NCBI GenBank assembly: GCA_034508935.3
Contig: CM067445.1
Span: 86,577,958-86,641,957, forward strand
Length of the DNA stretch: 64,000 bases
Reading direction: 5' to 3'
DNA from: Berghia stephanieae
Taxonomy: Eukaryota > Mollusca > Gastropoda > Nudibranchia > Aeolidiidae
Shown here: positions 44,033 to 53,389 of the stretch, one piece after another
How the letters are laid out: every line of letters starts with the position of its first letter
How positions within the stretch are numbered: the stretch's first letter is position 1
Notes under the pieces: generated by a model
The model's input: the letters and a program-made list of their open reading frames with translations, nothing else
Told to the model about the DNA's origin: nothing
The model's database searches: none
Translations under genes and position numbers: made by a program

Positions 44033-44340
44033 GGATTCAATAGTCGTACCGTCACTTCCTTCCTAATGACGTATGGTAACTTAGTAACACTGGCTCTTAA
44101 CTATCGGAACAATGGCGGACGCCGTATGAATATTTCTCCGGCGAGCTTAAAAGCGTATCCAGAGGAAAAAAACCCCATCAATTTGATCATGTTTTGACTT
44201 TTACACATTCTGATCACAAGGCATATGAAAAGGGAATGAAAAGTTCTCGCCAGCATGAAGAATAAAAAGTAAAGATTTTCTTTGTTTAGAACCAAGATGG
44301 CCGCCGTTGCCAGGCGCGTGACATCAGACTACTGAATCCA
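44033..44340. mobile_element. MITE candidate with GGATTCARTAGTC ends
   Basis: The left end GGGATTCAATAGTC and right end GACTACTGAATCC are inverted copies about 300 bp apart. The interior has AACAATGGCGGACGCCG and CCAAGATGGCCGCCG. No target duplication is clear and there is no frame. Confidence 0.5.
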
Positions 44341-44461
44341 ATTGAACACGTAAACAAAGGCTGTATTATGAGTAAATTTCATTTGATTTCCCCAGAGGAG
44401 AGAGAGACGGTATGTTGGGTTTTTGTTTGTTTGTTTGGTTGGTTAATTGGGGGGTTTTTTT

Positions 44462-44640
44462 CGACAAAGACAACGCTGCGCTGTCAACAACCAGGTACTC
44501 ATTTTACATCTGAGTGCGGTGAGAGAATAAGAGAAAAGAGGGTTTTAAAAGGATTCAACTTTCCACAGCCCCCAACAACACACGAACCAGGGATCTACAG
44601 ATCCGAAGGTGATTGTCATATCTTTCGACCAGCACAAGGG
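44462..44640 (-). mobile_element. tRNA-derived SINE fragment, minus strand
   Basis: Contains the family body in inverse (CAGGTACTCATTTTACATC, GGTGAGAGAAT) and a decayed head. The L2-like tail is missing. Confidence 0.6.
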
Positions 44641-44728
44641 CCTACACACGTTGTATGGAATTATACTCCAACATTGCACAAGGCCATGCATTTTCAACTT
44701 GTCTTTGTCATTATGAAGAGCGTTTAAT

Positions 44729-44925
<197 letters not shown>

Positions 44926-44929
<4 letters not shown>

Positions 44930-45160
44930 CCGGCCGCCTCAAAACGGTATTAAGTCGGGATGATCAAAGTGCTAAGAATAGAATCTATGACCAAAAACAT
45001 CAGACTTGGGTTGAGTCCATGTATGGATTATTGAAGAAAAAATATAGAATTTAAAAGTATTGAAAACCGACATTTCGTTATCTTGACCAGTTAAGCTTAA
45101 AATTGACCTTTCAGTACCTTGTTCATCCCGACATAATACCTTTTTGAGACGATGGGTCAC
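44926..45160. mobile_element. M2 MITE, copy 1 (235 bp)
   Basis: Terminal inverted repeats of ~40 bp: CCTCAAAACGGTATTAAGTC and GGGATGA on the left against TCATCCCGACATAATACC and TTTTTGAGACGATGGGTCAC on the right. No frame. Confidence 0.75.
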
Positions 45161-45165
45161 ATATA

Positions 45166-45357
45166 TATAGATAGTATGCAGATGACGTCACTCAGGCCTT
45201 TGTTATTGTTTTTGCCATCCGCGTTTGTGAGTTGTTCTCACTAAACTGTATTAACCAACCTATAAAAGTTCATGGTTACACAGAGTTTGTGTGTTGGTCC
45301 GTTATACTTCCGGATGGCAATGTTGTGAACTCCTTGGCCAAGCGCATTCTATTTATA
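45166..45357 (-). mobile_element. M1 MITE, copy 7
   Basis: Inverse orientation, GCAGATGACGTCA subtype, immediately after an M2 MITE. Confidence 0.8.
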
Positions 45358-45359
45358 GA

Positions 45360-46080
45360 GCAGAGAGTAACGTGTTAACCACATACAGGCGTATCACTGC
45401 GATCGCTGTTATTGCTATCTTGGTCCAAAAAAAAAAAATCGTTTAGGTTTGCAATTAAAACAGAAAAGGGAAAAGAATAATCACGACATGAAAAAAAAAA
45501 AAAACCATGGTTATATCTAGTGTTGAACAAAAGAAAGTAAATTCTCATTACGAAACTGCATTTATGAAAATCTATTGAACTACAATATGAGCTATTATAT
45601 TACAATCATTCAATTTGTCGAATTAATTGTTACCCGTCGCATCATTATGGTATTATGTTGGAATAAACTATAATATGGGATAAACGAATATTTAGTTAAA
45701 AGTCAAAATGTTAGGAATAAGGTATTTTTTAATTGATTTTTTTATACCCTTTAAAAAAAAGAGAAATATCAAGAATCACGAATTAGTTATTCTTATTAAA
45801 GGCAATTATTTAAAATCAAATTGTATACATTCAGATTAAAATTCAAGTATAAGCATCAGGTTCAGCCGACGTGTACATATATGCAGGTCTGTCACCCGAA
45901 CACAATATTGAACCTAGTTTAACATTGTTGTAATGGACAATATTTTGCGTTATTTTAAACAAGATTTCCTTCCTAACAATGAGACCATAATGCATTAGGT
46001 TATAAGACCTGCAAATAAGGGCACGTCGGGTTCAACACAACCAAACATAGTACGGCTTTGAGACGATTGGTCACATTTCA
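45360..46080. other. No gene seen; possible degenerate M2-like ends
   Basis: AT-rich. GGCTTTGAGACGATTGGTCA near 46,054-46,073 resembles an M2 terminus, and GACCTGCAAATAAGGGCACG (46,005) is inverted relative to ACGTGTACATATATGCAGGT (45,869), so a decayed MITE is likely. Confidence 0.4.
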
Positions 46081-46084
46081 CACA

Positions 46085-46190
46085 AGTGGTGGAATGAAAT
46101 GAAACAAAGATCTGAACAACAACTGTGTATGAAAGGTGCCAGACAAAAAATATACACACTTGTTCAGATCTTTATCTTACACTGGTGCCT
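46085..46190. repeat. Palindromic repeat, ~40-bp arms
   Basis: AAACAAAGATCTGAACAA is inverted as TTGTTCAGATCTTTATC about 60 bp on, with ACTGTGTATGA / TATACACAC also pairing. Confidence 0.55.
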
Positions 46191-46258
46191 GCGCCCTATT
46201 TTTTTTTTGTTTTTTTGTTTTTTTATTTGATAATGGAATAAAACAATTCTACACTCTG

Positions 46259-46499
46259 CAGGGGCGTGGCTATATTGGTTGATTTGGTGGTGCCTGGCAC
46301 CGCTCCATCTTTTAAAAATGGATTACAGCATTTAAAAAAAAATAAAACTGAAAAATAGTATATACCGCCTCTTACTTATTTGTGTAAATCTTTTCTTCAA
46401 ATTTTTTTTCTTTCTTTTGCATTTACAAATATAGCATGTTTTAAGTAGTTGTCTTCTAATTCTGGCACCACCTTATACTGTGAGCATGCCACGCCACTG
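46259..46499. mobile_element. hAT-type MITE (241 bp)
   Basis: Inverted ends CAGGGGCGTGGC and GCCACGCCACTG, with subterminal GGTGGTGCC / GGCACCACC also inverted. Flanks ACACTCTG and TCACTCTA are a probable 8-bp duplication with mismatches. CAG-starting ends and 8-bp duplications fit hAT. Confidence 0.65.
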
Positions 46500-46778
46500 T
46501 CACTCTACCTTTTCTTTTTTGTCTCTGTTTCGTCAATGGGATCCAACACAGTTGTTGTATATCTGGGTGTAGAACAGTCTCGTTCTGTACGTGCCTTGTC
46601 GAGCAAGTATCGCCAGTGTCTGAAATGCAGTCGAATTGGTTTTGTTATAATGATTTATTGTATACATAGCTATTTTGCTGACGATGAAGGTCAGTAGTAT
46701 ATTGAGAGCTGAATGACTAGAACCAGATTAAAAAGATGGATGTGGATGATTGGTGTGATCGTTTTTTTACCTGCTAAT
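46449..46778. other. No gene seen between MITE and tandem repeat
   Basis: A short 82-codon open frame is present but has no recognisable motif. Confidence 0.4.
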
Positions 46779-46947
46779 CGATATTTTTAGATCTATTATG
46801 TATTGATTTTAGTTTGATTATGTATTTATAAGGACTCATTGTTATTATTTGTTATTGAATCTTTATTCAATTCCCATTTTGAGTTCGAATATATATCGAA
46901 TGGTCAAATGCTTTATAATACGTCCGTTTCGTACACCTGAGTCTAAT

Positions 46948-49900
46948 CATCATCATATCTTGTCGCGCCAGTGAGTCAGCCAGTCCCGGGCAGTCTGGTT
47001 GCATTCCCTCAGGTCAGCATTGGTGCAGTGAGGTCCCAGCGAGCATTCGGACAGGATGTGGTCCATGGTCTGTCTGGGGTGACCGCATGGGCATTCAGTG
47101 CCCGGTGAGATTTTCCATTTAAAGAGGTTGGTGGCGGTGTTTCCCACCTTTGCTCTAGCTCTGTTCAGCGCCACCCATTCTTTTCTCTTGAGGTCTGTGC
47201 CTGCTGGGAGCTTTTCTGTTGGGGGCTGGAGGGCATCGTTTGCTGTCTTGTCCCATTCTACCCATTTGTCCAGGCGGAAGAATGCTGAGTGGTCTGGGTG
47301 AAGGCTCTCTACTGTGAGGAAGCTTTTTCTTGATTTGAGCCTGCTTTTGGGGCAATTGTGGTCATGAAGGGGGTGTCTCTGGTCCATTTCCTGTTTGTAT
47401 TTTTGTATTTGGGCATGAGCTTCCCTCCGAATGTGTGGTGGGGCTATTCCTGCTGCACGGTAGACCAGTGGTAATGGTGTTGCTCTCAGCTGGCCCGTTA
47501 TGATCCGGCAGGCGTTGTTGAGCTCGGGGTCTAGCTTGGAGGCATGGCATGATCGGGCCCATACAGCTGAGCAGTACTCCGCAGTTGAGTAGCTGAGGGC
47601 CAATGCTGTGGTCCTTAGAGTTTTAGGGTCAGTTCCCCAGTTCATGTTTGCCAGCTTTCCAAGGAGGGCATTACGCGTGGACACTTTTGCCTTGGTCTTC
47701 CTCACGTGTTCTCTGAAGGACAGAGTCCGATCAAGCGTCACTCCGAGGTACACTGGGTGGTAGTTGTACTCTAATGTCTGGCCATTCCACTTGATGTTAA
47801 GTTTTTTGTGGGCTTGGTGGTTGTTGAGGTGAAATGCACACACTTGTGTTTTCCCTGGGTTGGCGTTCAGCGAGTTTTTAGTGTAGTACTTTGTAAGGGT
47901 GTCTAGGGCATTTGTCAGTCTGCTCTCGATTGGTTGGAAGGACACACCCTGTGTTGCGAGGCATAGGTCATCAGCATATATGAATCGGCGGATATTTGGG
48001 AACTCAGGCTGATCATTTGTATATATGTTGAAAAGTGTTGGAGCTAGCACTGATCCTTGGGGAAGACCATTCTTCTGGGTGCGCCACCTGCTCTTCCGGC
48101 CATCCATTTCAACAAAGAAGCGCCTGTTTTCGAGAAGTGACTGGATAATATTTACAATTTTCTTATTCTTTATCATTTTAGCCACTTTGAGGAGTAGGAT
48201 CTTGTGATTCACTGTGTCATAGGCTGCAGTGAGGTCGACGAAGACTGTGCCAGTGACCCGTTTTGTCTCAAACCCATCTTCTATGAATTGTGTAAGGTTA
48301 AGAAGTTGACCACATGTTGACCGTCCTGGTCGGAATCCAGCCTGGTCTGGAGACAGTTGTTCGTCTAGACTGGGTGACATGCGGGACATAACCATTCGCT
48401 CAAATAGCTTGTATGCGATGCACAGGAGGGAAATCGGGCGATAGCTTTTCTTGGATTTTGGATCTTTCCCCGGTTTCAGTAGGGCGACTACTCTTGCTTT
48501 CCTCCATGCACTTGGCAGCCTGTTTGTCCTTGCGCATACATTGAAGAGGTCCAATAGCCAGGATAGGGTTCTCGGGCCAAAGTGTTGAATCATCTCAGTT
48601 GTGATTCCATCCAGTCCAGATGCTTTTCCTGCCTTCAGATGGGACAAGGCCTCTAGTAGCTCCTCCAGGGTAAAAGAGTCAAGATGATCTTCACTATCCT
48701 TGAGGGCTTTGTCCATTTCACGTTTCAGGGCTTTTAGTTGGCCTCGTGCTTTCTTGGCTGGTTTCCCATTCACTAGAAGCTGATGTGCTACTTGGTCAGG
48801 TGTTACTGCAGCCACTCTTGTCTGGGTATTTTTGTCATTATTCAGTTTTGAAATTGTAGTCCAGGCCTTTTTGCTGTTTAGGGTCATATTGGTGGAGGTT
48901 ATTAATTCCTTCCATCTTTCCGATCTTTCATTGGCTATCATTGATGTGAGTTCTTCACCCAGTTCTAGGGTTTCTTCACTGAAAGGATCCACCTTGTATG
49001 ATTCAATGTATCTTTCATATAGTTTCTTGCTTTCATCTTGGAGACATGGAATATAACTTTTTCGGCATCCTCTGGGGATGTTTTTCTTTGCAACTTTCCA
49101 TATGAGTGTTCTAAAGTCGTCGTATCTCTGTGGGTCACTTTTTATATTGGTGATCTTATTGTCTAAATCTTTAGTAAAGTTTTCCCAATTTGCTTTTCTA
49201 AAATTGAATCGTGGTATCGCATTTGATTCGAGGGCTTTAACAGCTGGTTTGATGCTGATGGTAATAGGCCTGTGTTGAGATTTCGGTATAGGCTCACCTA
49301 CAGTCCTTTCAAAGTTTGAGAAGTGTTGAGAGGATATGAATGCCAGGTCCGGATTGTAACCTTTCTTCCACCGGGCACTCATAAAGGTTTTCTTGTCTTT
49401 GGGGTTATGGAGGATTGTGAGGTCATTGCCGGCCGCCCATTCCTCAACAGCATCTCCGTCAAGGTTATTTTGCTCATATCCCCATATAGTGTTATGGCTG
49501 TTAAAATCTCCAATGATCAGAGTTGGTTTTCTATCGGATAGATTCATTTGGGGCCACTTGAATGGGGTTAATGGAGGTTTGTACACAGATATGATGGTAA
49601 TCAGTGTTGTTTCTACTCTGAGAATCTCAATGTCATTTTCTGAGTGATCATCGCTTTTCAGTATGGTAGATTTTTCTCGAGTGTACATGGCACTTCCATA
49701 TTTTGGGTGTTCGTGGTGTATTACTAGTTGCATGCCAGGTATGCAAGGTGGTTTTGAGTCTTTGTGGGTTTCCTGTAAGCAAATTATATCTGCTTTTAGC
49801 TCTGTCAGTATCTTGCATTTGGTATGGGAGATTCCTTCTGTGTTGAAACTTACAACATTGAAGTTTTCCATTGTCTGGGCCGAGGGGCTATCCTTTTACC

Positions 49901-49994
49901 GCCCAATTTATTCTCTCTGGTCGCGTAGTGTAGCAATCAGTCTCCTTCAGAGAAGGATTACAGGAGCACGACGTGAACGTTTGCTACTTGCTCC
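46948..49994 (-). mobile_element. Jockey/I-type non-LTR retrotransposon, minus strand
   Basis: A 3,047-bp insertion flanked by a perfect 14-bp target duplication CACCTGAGTCTAAT (46,934-46,947 and 49,995-50,008). The 3' end on the minus strand is a short ATGATGATG-type tail. About 120 bp precede the start codon. One long frame fills it. Whether an ORF1 existed upstream (5' truncation) or the family has a single frame cannot be told from one copy. Confidence 0.9.
46953..49871 (-). CDS. LINE endonuclease/reverse transcriptase, unbroken 972 codons
   Basis: A non-LTR polyprotein that nicks target DNA and primes reverse transcription there. The N-terminal APE-type endonuclease shows NVVSFNTEG (4-12), CLQETH (31-36), IIGDFNSHN (~120), NPDLAFIS and SQHRPITI (the catalytic His). 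The RT shows KSYRPISLLCIAYKLFER, DQAGFRPGRSTC, FVDLTAAYDTVNH (~540), GLPQGSVLAPTLFN and FIYADDLCLA (~630). The thumb has YLGVTLDRTLSFREH. The C-terminus has a CPCGHPRQTMDHILSEC knuckle (~922-938). All expected catalytic residues are present and no stop interrupts it, so it looks recent and potentially active. Clade assignment (Jockey/I-like) is by motif impression. Confidence 0.9.
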   Translation of the reverse strand: MENFNVVSFNTEGISHTKCKILTELKADIICLQETHKDSKPPCIPGMQLVIHHEHPKYGSAMYTREKSTILKSDDHSENDIEILRVETTLITIISVYKPPLTPFKWPQMNLSDRKPTLIIGDFNSHNTIWGYEQNNLDGDAVEEWAAGNDLTILHNPKDKKTFMSARWKKGYNPDLAFISSQHFSNFERTVGEPIPKSQHRPITISIKPAVKALESNAIPRFNFRKANWENFTKDLDNKITNIKSDPQRYDDFRTLIWKVAKKNIPRGCRKSYIPCLQDESKKLYERYIESYKVDPFSEETLELGEELTSMIANERSERWKELITSTNMTLNSKKAWTTISKLNNDKNTQTRVAAVTPDQVAHQLLVNGKPAKKARGQLKALKREMDKALKDSEDHLDSFTLEELLEALSHLKAGKASGLDGITTEMIQHFGPRTLSWLLDLFNVCARTNRLPSAWRKARVVALLKPGKDPKSKKSYRPISLLCIAYKLFERMVMSRMSPSLDEQLSPDQAGFRPGRSTCGQLLNLTQFIEDGFETKRVTGTVFVDLTAAYDTVNHKILLLKVAKMIKNKKIVNIIQSLLENRRFFVEMDGRKSRWRTQKNGLPQGSVLAPTLFNIYTNDQPEFPNIRRFIYADDLCLATQGVSFQPIESRLTNALDTLTKYYTKNSLNANPGKTQVCAFHLNNHQAHKKLNIKWNGQTLEYNYHPVYLGVTLDRTLSFREHVRKTKAKVSTRNALLGKLANMNWGTDPKTLRTTALALSYSTAEYCSAVWARSCHASKLDPELNNACRIITGQLRATPLPLVYRAAGIAPPHIRREAHAQIQKYKQEMDQRHPLHDHNCPKSRLKSRKSFLTVESLHPDHSAFFRLDKWVEWDKTANDALQPPTEKLPAGTDLKRKEWVALNRARAKVGNTATNLFKWKISPGTECPCGHPRQTMDHILSECSLGPHCTNADLRECNQTARDWLTHWRDKI

Positions 49995-50111
49995 CACCTG
50001 AGTCTAATGACTCATAGTTATTGATTAAATATACAATTATCTTATTGGCTATTAGATTGTATTTGACCTAGTTTTCTGATACTAATGCTTATTGAAATCA
50101 TTTGATTGGTT

Positions 50112-50304
50112 CGATATTTTTAGATCTATTATGTATTGATTTTAGTTTGATTATGTATTTATAAGGACTCATTGTTATTATTTGTTATTGAATGTTTATT
50201 CAATTCCCATTTTGAGTTCGATTATATATCGAATGGTCAAATGCTTTATAATACGTCCGTTTCGTACACCTGAGTCTAATGACTTATAGTTATTGATTAA
50301 ATAT
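50112..50304 (+). repeat. ~190-bp repeat, unit 2
   Basis: Nearly identical to unit 1 (46,779-46,947 plus 50,009-50,030), including CGAATGGTCAAATGCTTTAT and ACGTCCGTTTCGTACACC. Confidence 0.9.
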
Positions 50305-50394
50305 AGAATATCCCTTTCTTAATTCCCAATGGGAAATGTGTCTTTAGTGTCTAGTCCAAATGAAGACTGACATAACCAAGGCATCAGCCGCAGC

Positions 50395-50525
50395 TCAGCG
50401 CCGTAAAAATGAGGTAAAACAAGGTAACTTGTTAAATACCACGCAGCGTAACGGGTAGTCGAACTTGAAACCTTTATGGTACGAAGCAAAGACCACGCCG
50501 CTCGACCACGCTATCGTATAAGGAG
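50395..50525 (-). mobile_element. tRNA-like SINE head, minus strand
   Basis: Minus strand: GATAGCGTGGTCGAGCGG has a strong A box and TTCAAGTTCGACTACCC a B box about 45 bp later, in a Ser/Leu-type layout. No proper acceptor stem, so a SINE head or tRNA pseudogene is likelier than a tRNA gene. Confidence 0.5.
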
Positions 50526-50529
50526 TGTT

Positions 50530-51200
50530 TATTCAATTCCCAGGTCTGACTCCTGGACTTAGAACTTTTTTTTTTTTAAAGAGAATTATTATACACTTTC
50601 CCATGACAAATATCTACAAATCTCATTAGCTTTTGAGCGTGTTTCCACACCCACATCTGGAACACATTTACCCTCCCTGCTTGAGAGTTCACAGGCTTTA
50701 TCGCCCTCTCGTGTTTATATTTAGATAAACCCGTTTTCAAACAACCTCGAAGATTAAATATCGTGAGAAACAGTCTTGGTATTCGTTTTCTTTCTTACAA
50801 CTGCACCTGGTGGCTTATTTTACGTTAAAAGTCAAAACCCTACGTTCTGTCTGCTTTTTAAAATTATTATTGTTTTTTGTTTTTTTTTTAGATGTTCTCT
50901 CGTTTAAATACTGGTTTGTAATACAGTTACATTATTATCACCAGTCTTCTGATCGATAGGATAAAAGTGCGCTACCTAACCTCTAGAAGGGAACATCAAT
51001 TGGTAGAGCTCTCGCTTTACACACAAAAGGAGTGGGTTCGAGTTTGTTTGTTTTTGTTTGTTTTTTTATTCCCTATCCATACAACACAATGATAAGGTAG
51101 CTAGGTCTGTTGGACCAAGCTGAAAGTACTTTTCGATAGTCCAGCGTCCTATCCAAAGAGTGACAAGCAATTTATTACGTGTTGTTTTTTTTTAACGATA
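50530..51200. other. No gene; one tRNA-like stretch
   Basis: At 50,998-51,045 ATTGGTAGAGCTCTCGC and GTGGGTTCGAGTTTG resemble A and B boxes of a Lys-type tRNA on the + strand, again without good stems. Otherwise unassigned. Confidence 0.4.
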
Positions 51201-51206
51201 TAGAAA

Positions 51207-51222
51207 TTCTCTCTCTCTCTCC

Positions 51223-51275
<53 letters not shown>

Positions 51276-51355
51276 TCCTCTCTCTCTCTCTCTCTCTTCC
51301 TCTCTCTCTCTCTTCCTCTCTCTCTCTCTCTCTCCTTCTCCCTCTCTCTCTCTCC
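51207..51355. repeat. (TC)n microsatellite
   Basis: About 150 bp of CT repeats with TCC interruptions; gives Glu/Arg-rich minus and Leu/Ser-rich plus frames that are not genes. Confidence 0.95.
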
Positions 51356-51848
51356 ATCTATCTATCTGTCTATCTCTATTATACATAGAGTTGACGCTAA
51401 CCCAGTTTCTGTACTGTTTATCGAACATAATCCGAATCCTCTTTCAGACTCGTTACTAGTTAACACCATACTTTCAGACACGTCCTAAATATACCTCTTT
51501 CATTCAGAACCTGAATTTGAACCTTATCCCCTTTGGTTTCTCGTTCTCGTCTATATAATTTTTTTTCCAGGCGTCCGGTAATTTCGGTTAGAGGAAAATT
51601 AACTTATATTTTATATTCGTGAGAAAACAGCACTTAAACCTGATATTCTAGGTCAGAAGCTTCTTAAGCACTTTATAATAAACATCTGTGCTATCGTTTT
51701 ACTTTTCTCACGCCCTTTACAGCTGTAAAATTCATTACGATAGCGCCGTAATTCATTACGATGGCACCGTTCTGTCGTTGAAAAGTTCAAACATATGTTT
51801 ACATTTCATATTCCGCGTAAAAAAATAAAAACACTTTAAAAACCAAAC

Positions 51849-52083
51849 GTAACCAATCACTTCAAAACGGTGTTAAGCTTGGATTAACCTTTTGTGTATA
51901 ATTGAATTTTGAACCTGTTGTATCAAATTTGAGTTAAAATAAATGCTTTTGTTGAGGAAATAGAGTTTTGTAAGTTAAATTTCAAAATAATAAACTTTCC
52001 TAATTTTGACTCTTTTGACGTTAAACTCAATTTTCTTAATCTTGTTCATTCCGATCTAATACCGTTTTGAGATGACGGGTCAT
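51849..52083. mobile_element. M2 MITE, copy 2 (235 bp)
   Basis: Ends CACTTCAAAACGGTGTTAAG and ATCTAATACCGTTTTGAGAT, then GACGGGTCAT. Same length as the copy at 44,926. It lies just left of the Polinton genes. Confidence 0.7.
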
Positions 52084-52149
52084 AAAGTCTTAACCTTGCT
52101 CTGGGTATTTTCCCATCGTTTGATATAACTATTCCCGCGCTTATGGAGT

Positions 52150-52245
52150 CAGCGTTTTTTTTTGGCCACGCCTACAACGTCAGCATTTTTTTTGCCCAGT
52201 CTTGTAAAGTCAGCATTCTTTTACCCTATAAATTCAGCTCTGCTG
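52150..52245 (+). promoter_or_regulatory. Probable TATA promoter of the first Polinton gene
   Basis: TATAAAT at 52,227-52,233 lies ~150 bp before the PC4-like start codon. Three upstream motifs GTCAGC(G/A)TTTTTTT at about 52,149, 52,180 and 52,210 are near-repeats spaced ~30 bp and may bind a regulator. Confidence 0.5.
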
Positions 52246-52382
52246 TTCGTTTTTTCCATTCCACTGCAGCGAGCTTGCCTTTTCCGTTAAAGAAATACAA
52301 GTTCAAAGTGATTTCTTCTATTTTTTTGTGTGTTTGAGTTTTAATTAACTTAGATTTATTTTCTATTTCAATTTTCTTCACG

Positions 52383-52661
52383 ATGGAGCCTGTACCGATA
52401 GGAAATAGAAATATTCACATAAGTGTAGGTGAGTTTAACGGTATCCCGAAGATACACATACGTTATTACGGGAGTAACGACGACGGAAAACTTCTACCAT
52501 CGAAAAAAGGCATTGCATTAAATAGAGACGAGTGGAAAGCATTACTAAAATTGTCGAGAAAAGTGAACGATATATTAGCAAACCAAGACGAAAATGAAGA
52601 GGATAGCAACGAACCATCGACAAAGAAACTGAAACCTAAGAAAAGAAACAAGAACATGTAA
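52383..52661 (+). CDS. PC4/Sub1-like ssDNA-binding protein of the Polinton
   Basis: 92 residues. The core NIHISVGEFNGIPKIHIRYY, then KLLPSKKGIALNRDEWKALL follows the PC4 coactivator fold (human PC4: VREFKGKVLIDIREY, MKPGRKGISLNPEQW). PC4 proteins bind single-stranded DNA as dimers and influence transcription, replication and repair. The tail is acidic then basic (KKLKPKKRNKNM), as in a nuclear protein. ATG 52,383 follows a TATA-type promoter, suggesting an early gene. A degraded second copy follows. The role in the element is inference: ssDNA binding during protein-primed replication or control of its promoters. Confidence 0.75.
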   Translation: MEPVPIGNRNIHISVGEFNGIPKIHIRYYGSNDDGKLLPSKKGIALNRDEWKALLKLSRKVNDILANQDENEEDSNEPSTKKLKPKKRNKNM

Positions 52662-52745
52662 ATTGTCATTATCATCATCATCGTTATCGTCATCAACATT
52701 TGTTATTAAAGTTAGGCATTATTGTTGTGAGGAATACTTCTATCG

Positions 52746-52898
52746 TCCGATAAGTTTATAGCTTTGAACAAAGAAAGAATTGAAAACTTTGTTAAAATTA
52801 TCAAAGAAAACATACGACATATTGACCAAGGAAGAATAAAAAAAGACAGCGATGAATCGGCAACTAAAAAAAAAAAAGAAAACAACAAGAAAACATGA
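52746..52898 (+). pseudogene. Second, degraded PC4-like copy (Polinton fossil)
   Basis: A short stretch whose translation (FIALNKERIENFVKIIKENI, then DSDESATKKK) parallels the C-terminal half of the PC4-like protein just upstream. The flanking sequence after each copy is also alike (TTATCGTCATCAAC in both), pointing to a tandem duplication. Fossil; incomplete. Confidence 0.65.
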
Positions 52899-53054
52899 AG
52901 AAATAGTCCTCGTCATTACCATTATTATCGTCATCAACGGTAGTCTGACTGTTTTATTTTAGGATGTGTAACACTTTCAAAAAGTTTTACTTTTTTAACA
53001 ATCTGTGATATGTGTTTGTTTTTTGTTTTTCTTCTCCTTTAGAAGAACTTTAAT

Positions 53055-53387
53055 ATGGAAAACTTCATTCAATTTTCTAAAAACCACTTAATGAAGCATA
53101 TATACGCTATTGATATTTCAAACTACGAAGGATGTCGCATTTTCGCACCCAATCAAATGGCGCATGATTGTTTGATGCTACCCCCTGAAGATAAGATTGT
53201 GCGATTTTTCGAAGAAGCATTTGACAATACAAAAGAAATTGTTACGACTAAACTTAAACCAGTGTTACAGGCATTACTGCTCGAAGATGTTGTAGGCACA
53301 GAGGAAGCCGTTCGTCTAGTGTGCTTAAACAACGACCCTGAACCCTCATCGATCGACGGAGAAAATCGTGAGTTAAATGATAAATAG
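53055..53387 (+). CDS. Small Polinton protein of unknown function
   Basis: 110 residues, no family recognised. It starts MENFIQFSKNHLMKHIYAID, is acidic overall (DDs and Es in the C-terminal third) and has a predicted helical middle (FFEEAFDNTKEIVTTKLKPV). It sits between the PC4-like gene and the polymerase, the usual place for lineage-specific genes. Confidence 0.55.
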   Translation: MENFIQFSKNHLMKHIYAIDISNYEGCRIFAPNQMAHDCLMLPPEDKIVRFFEEAFDNTKEIVTTKLKPVLQALLLEDVVGTEEAVRLVCLNNDPEPSSIDGENRELNDK

Positions 53388-53389
53388 CA

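Larger units (their letters stand above)
46779..50030 (+). repeat. ~190-bp repeat, unit 1, split by a LINE
   Basis: The left part (CGATATTTTTAGATC ... GTACACCTGAGTCTAAT) ends at 46,947; the right part (GACTCATAGTTATTGATTAA) resumes at 50,009. Unit 2 lies at 50,112-50,304 uninterrupted, so the pre-insertion structure was a tandem pair. Confidence 0.85.
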
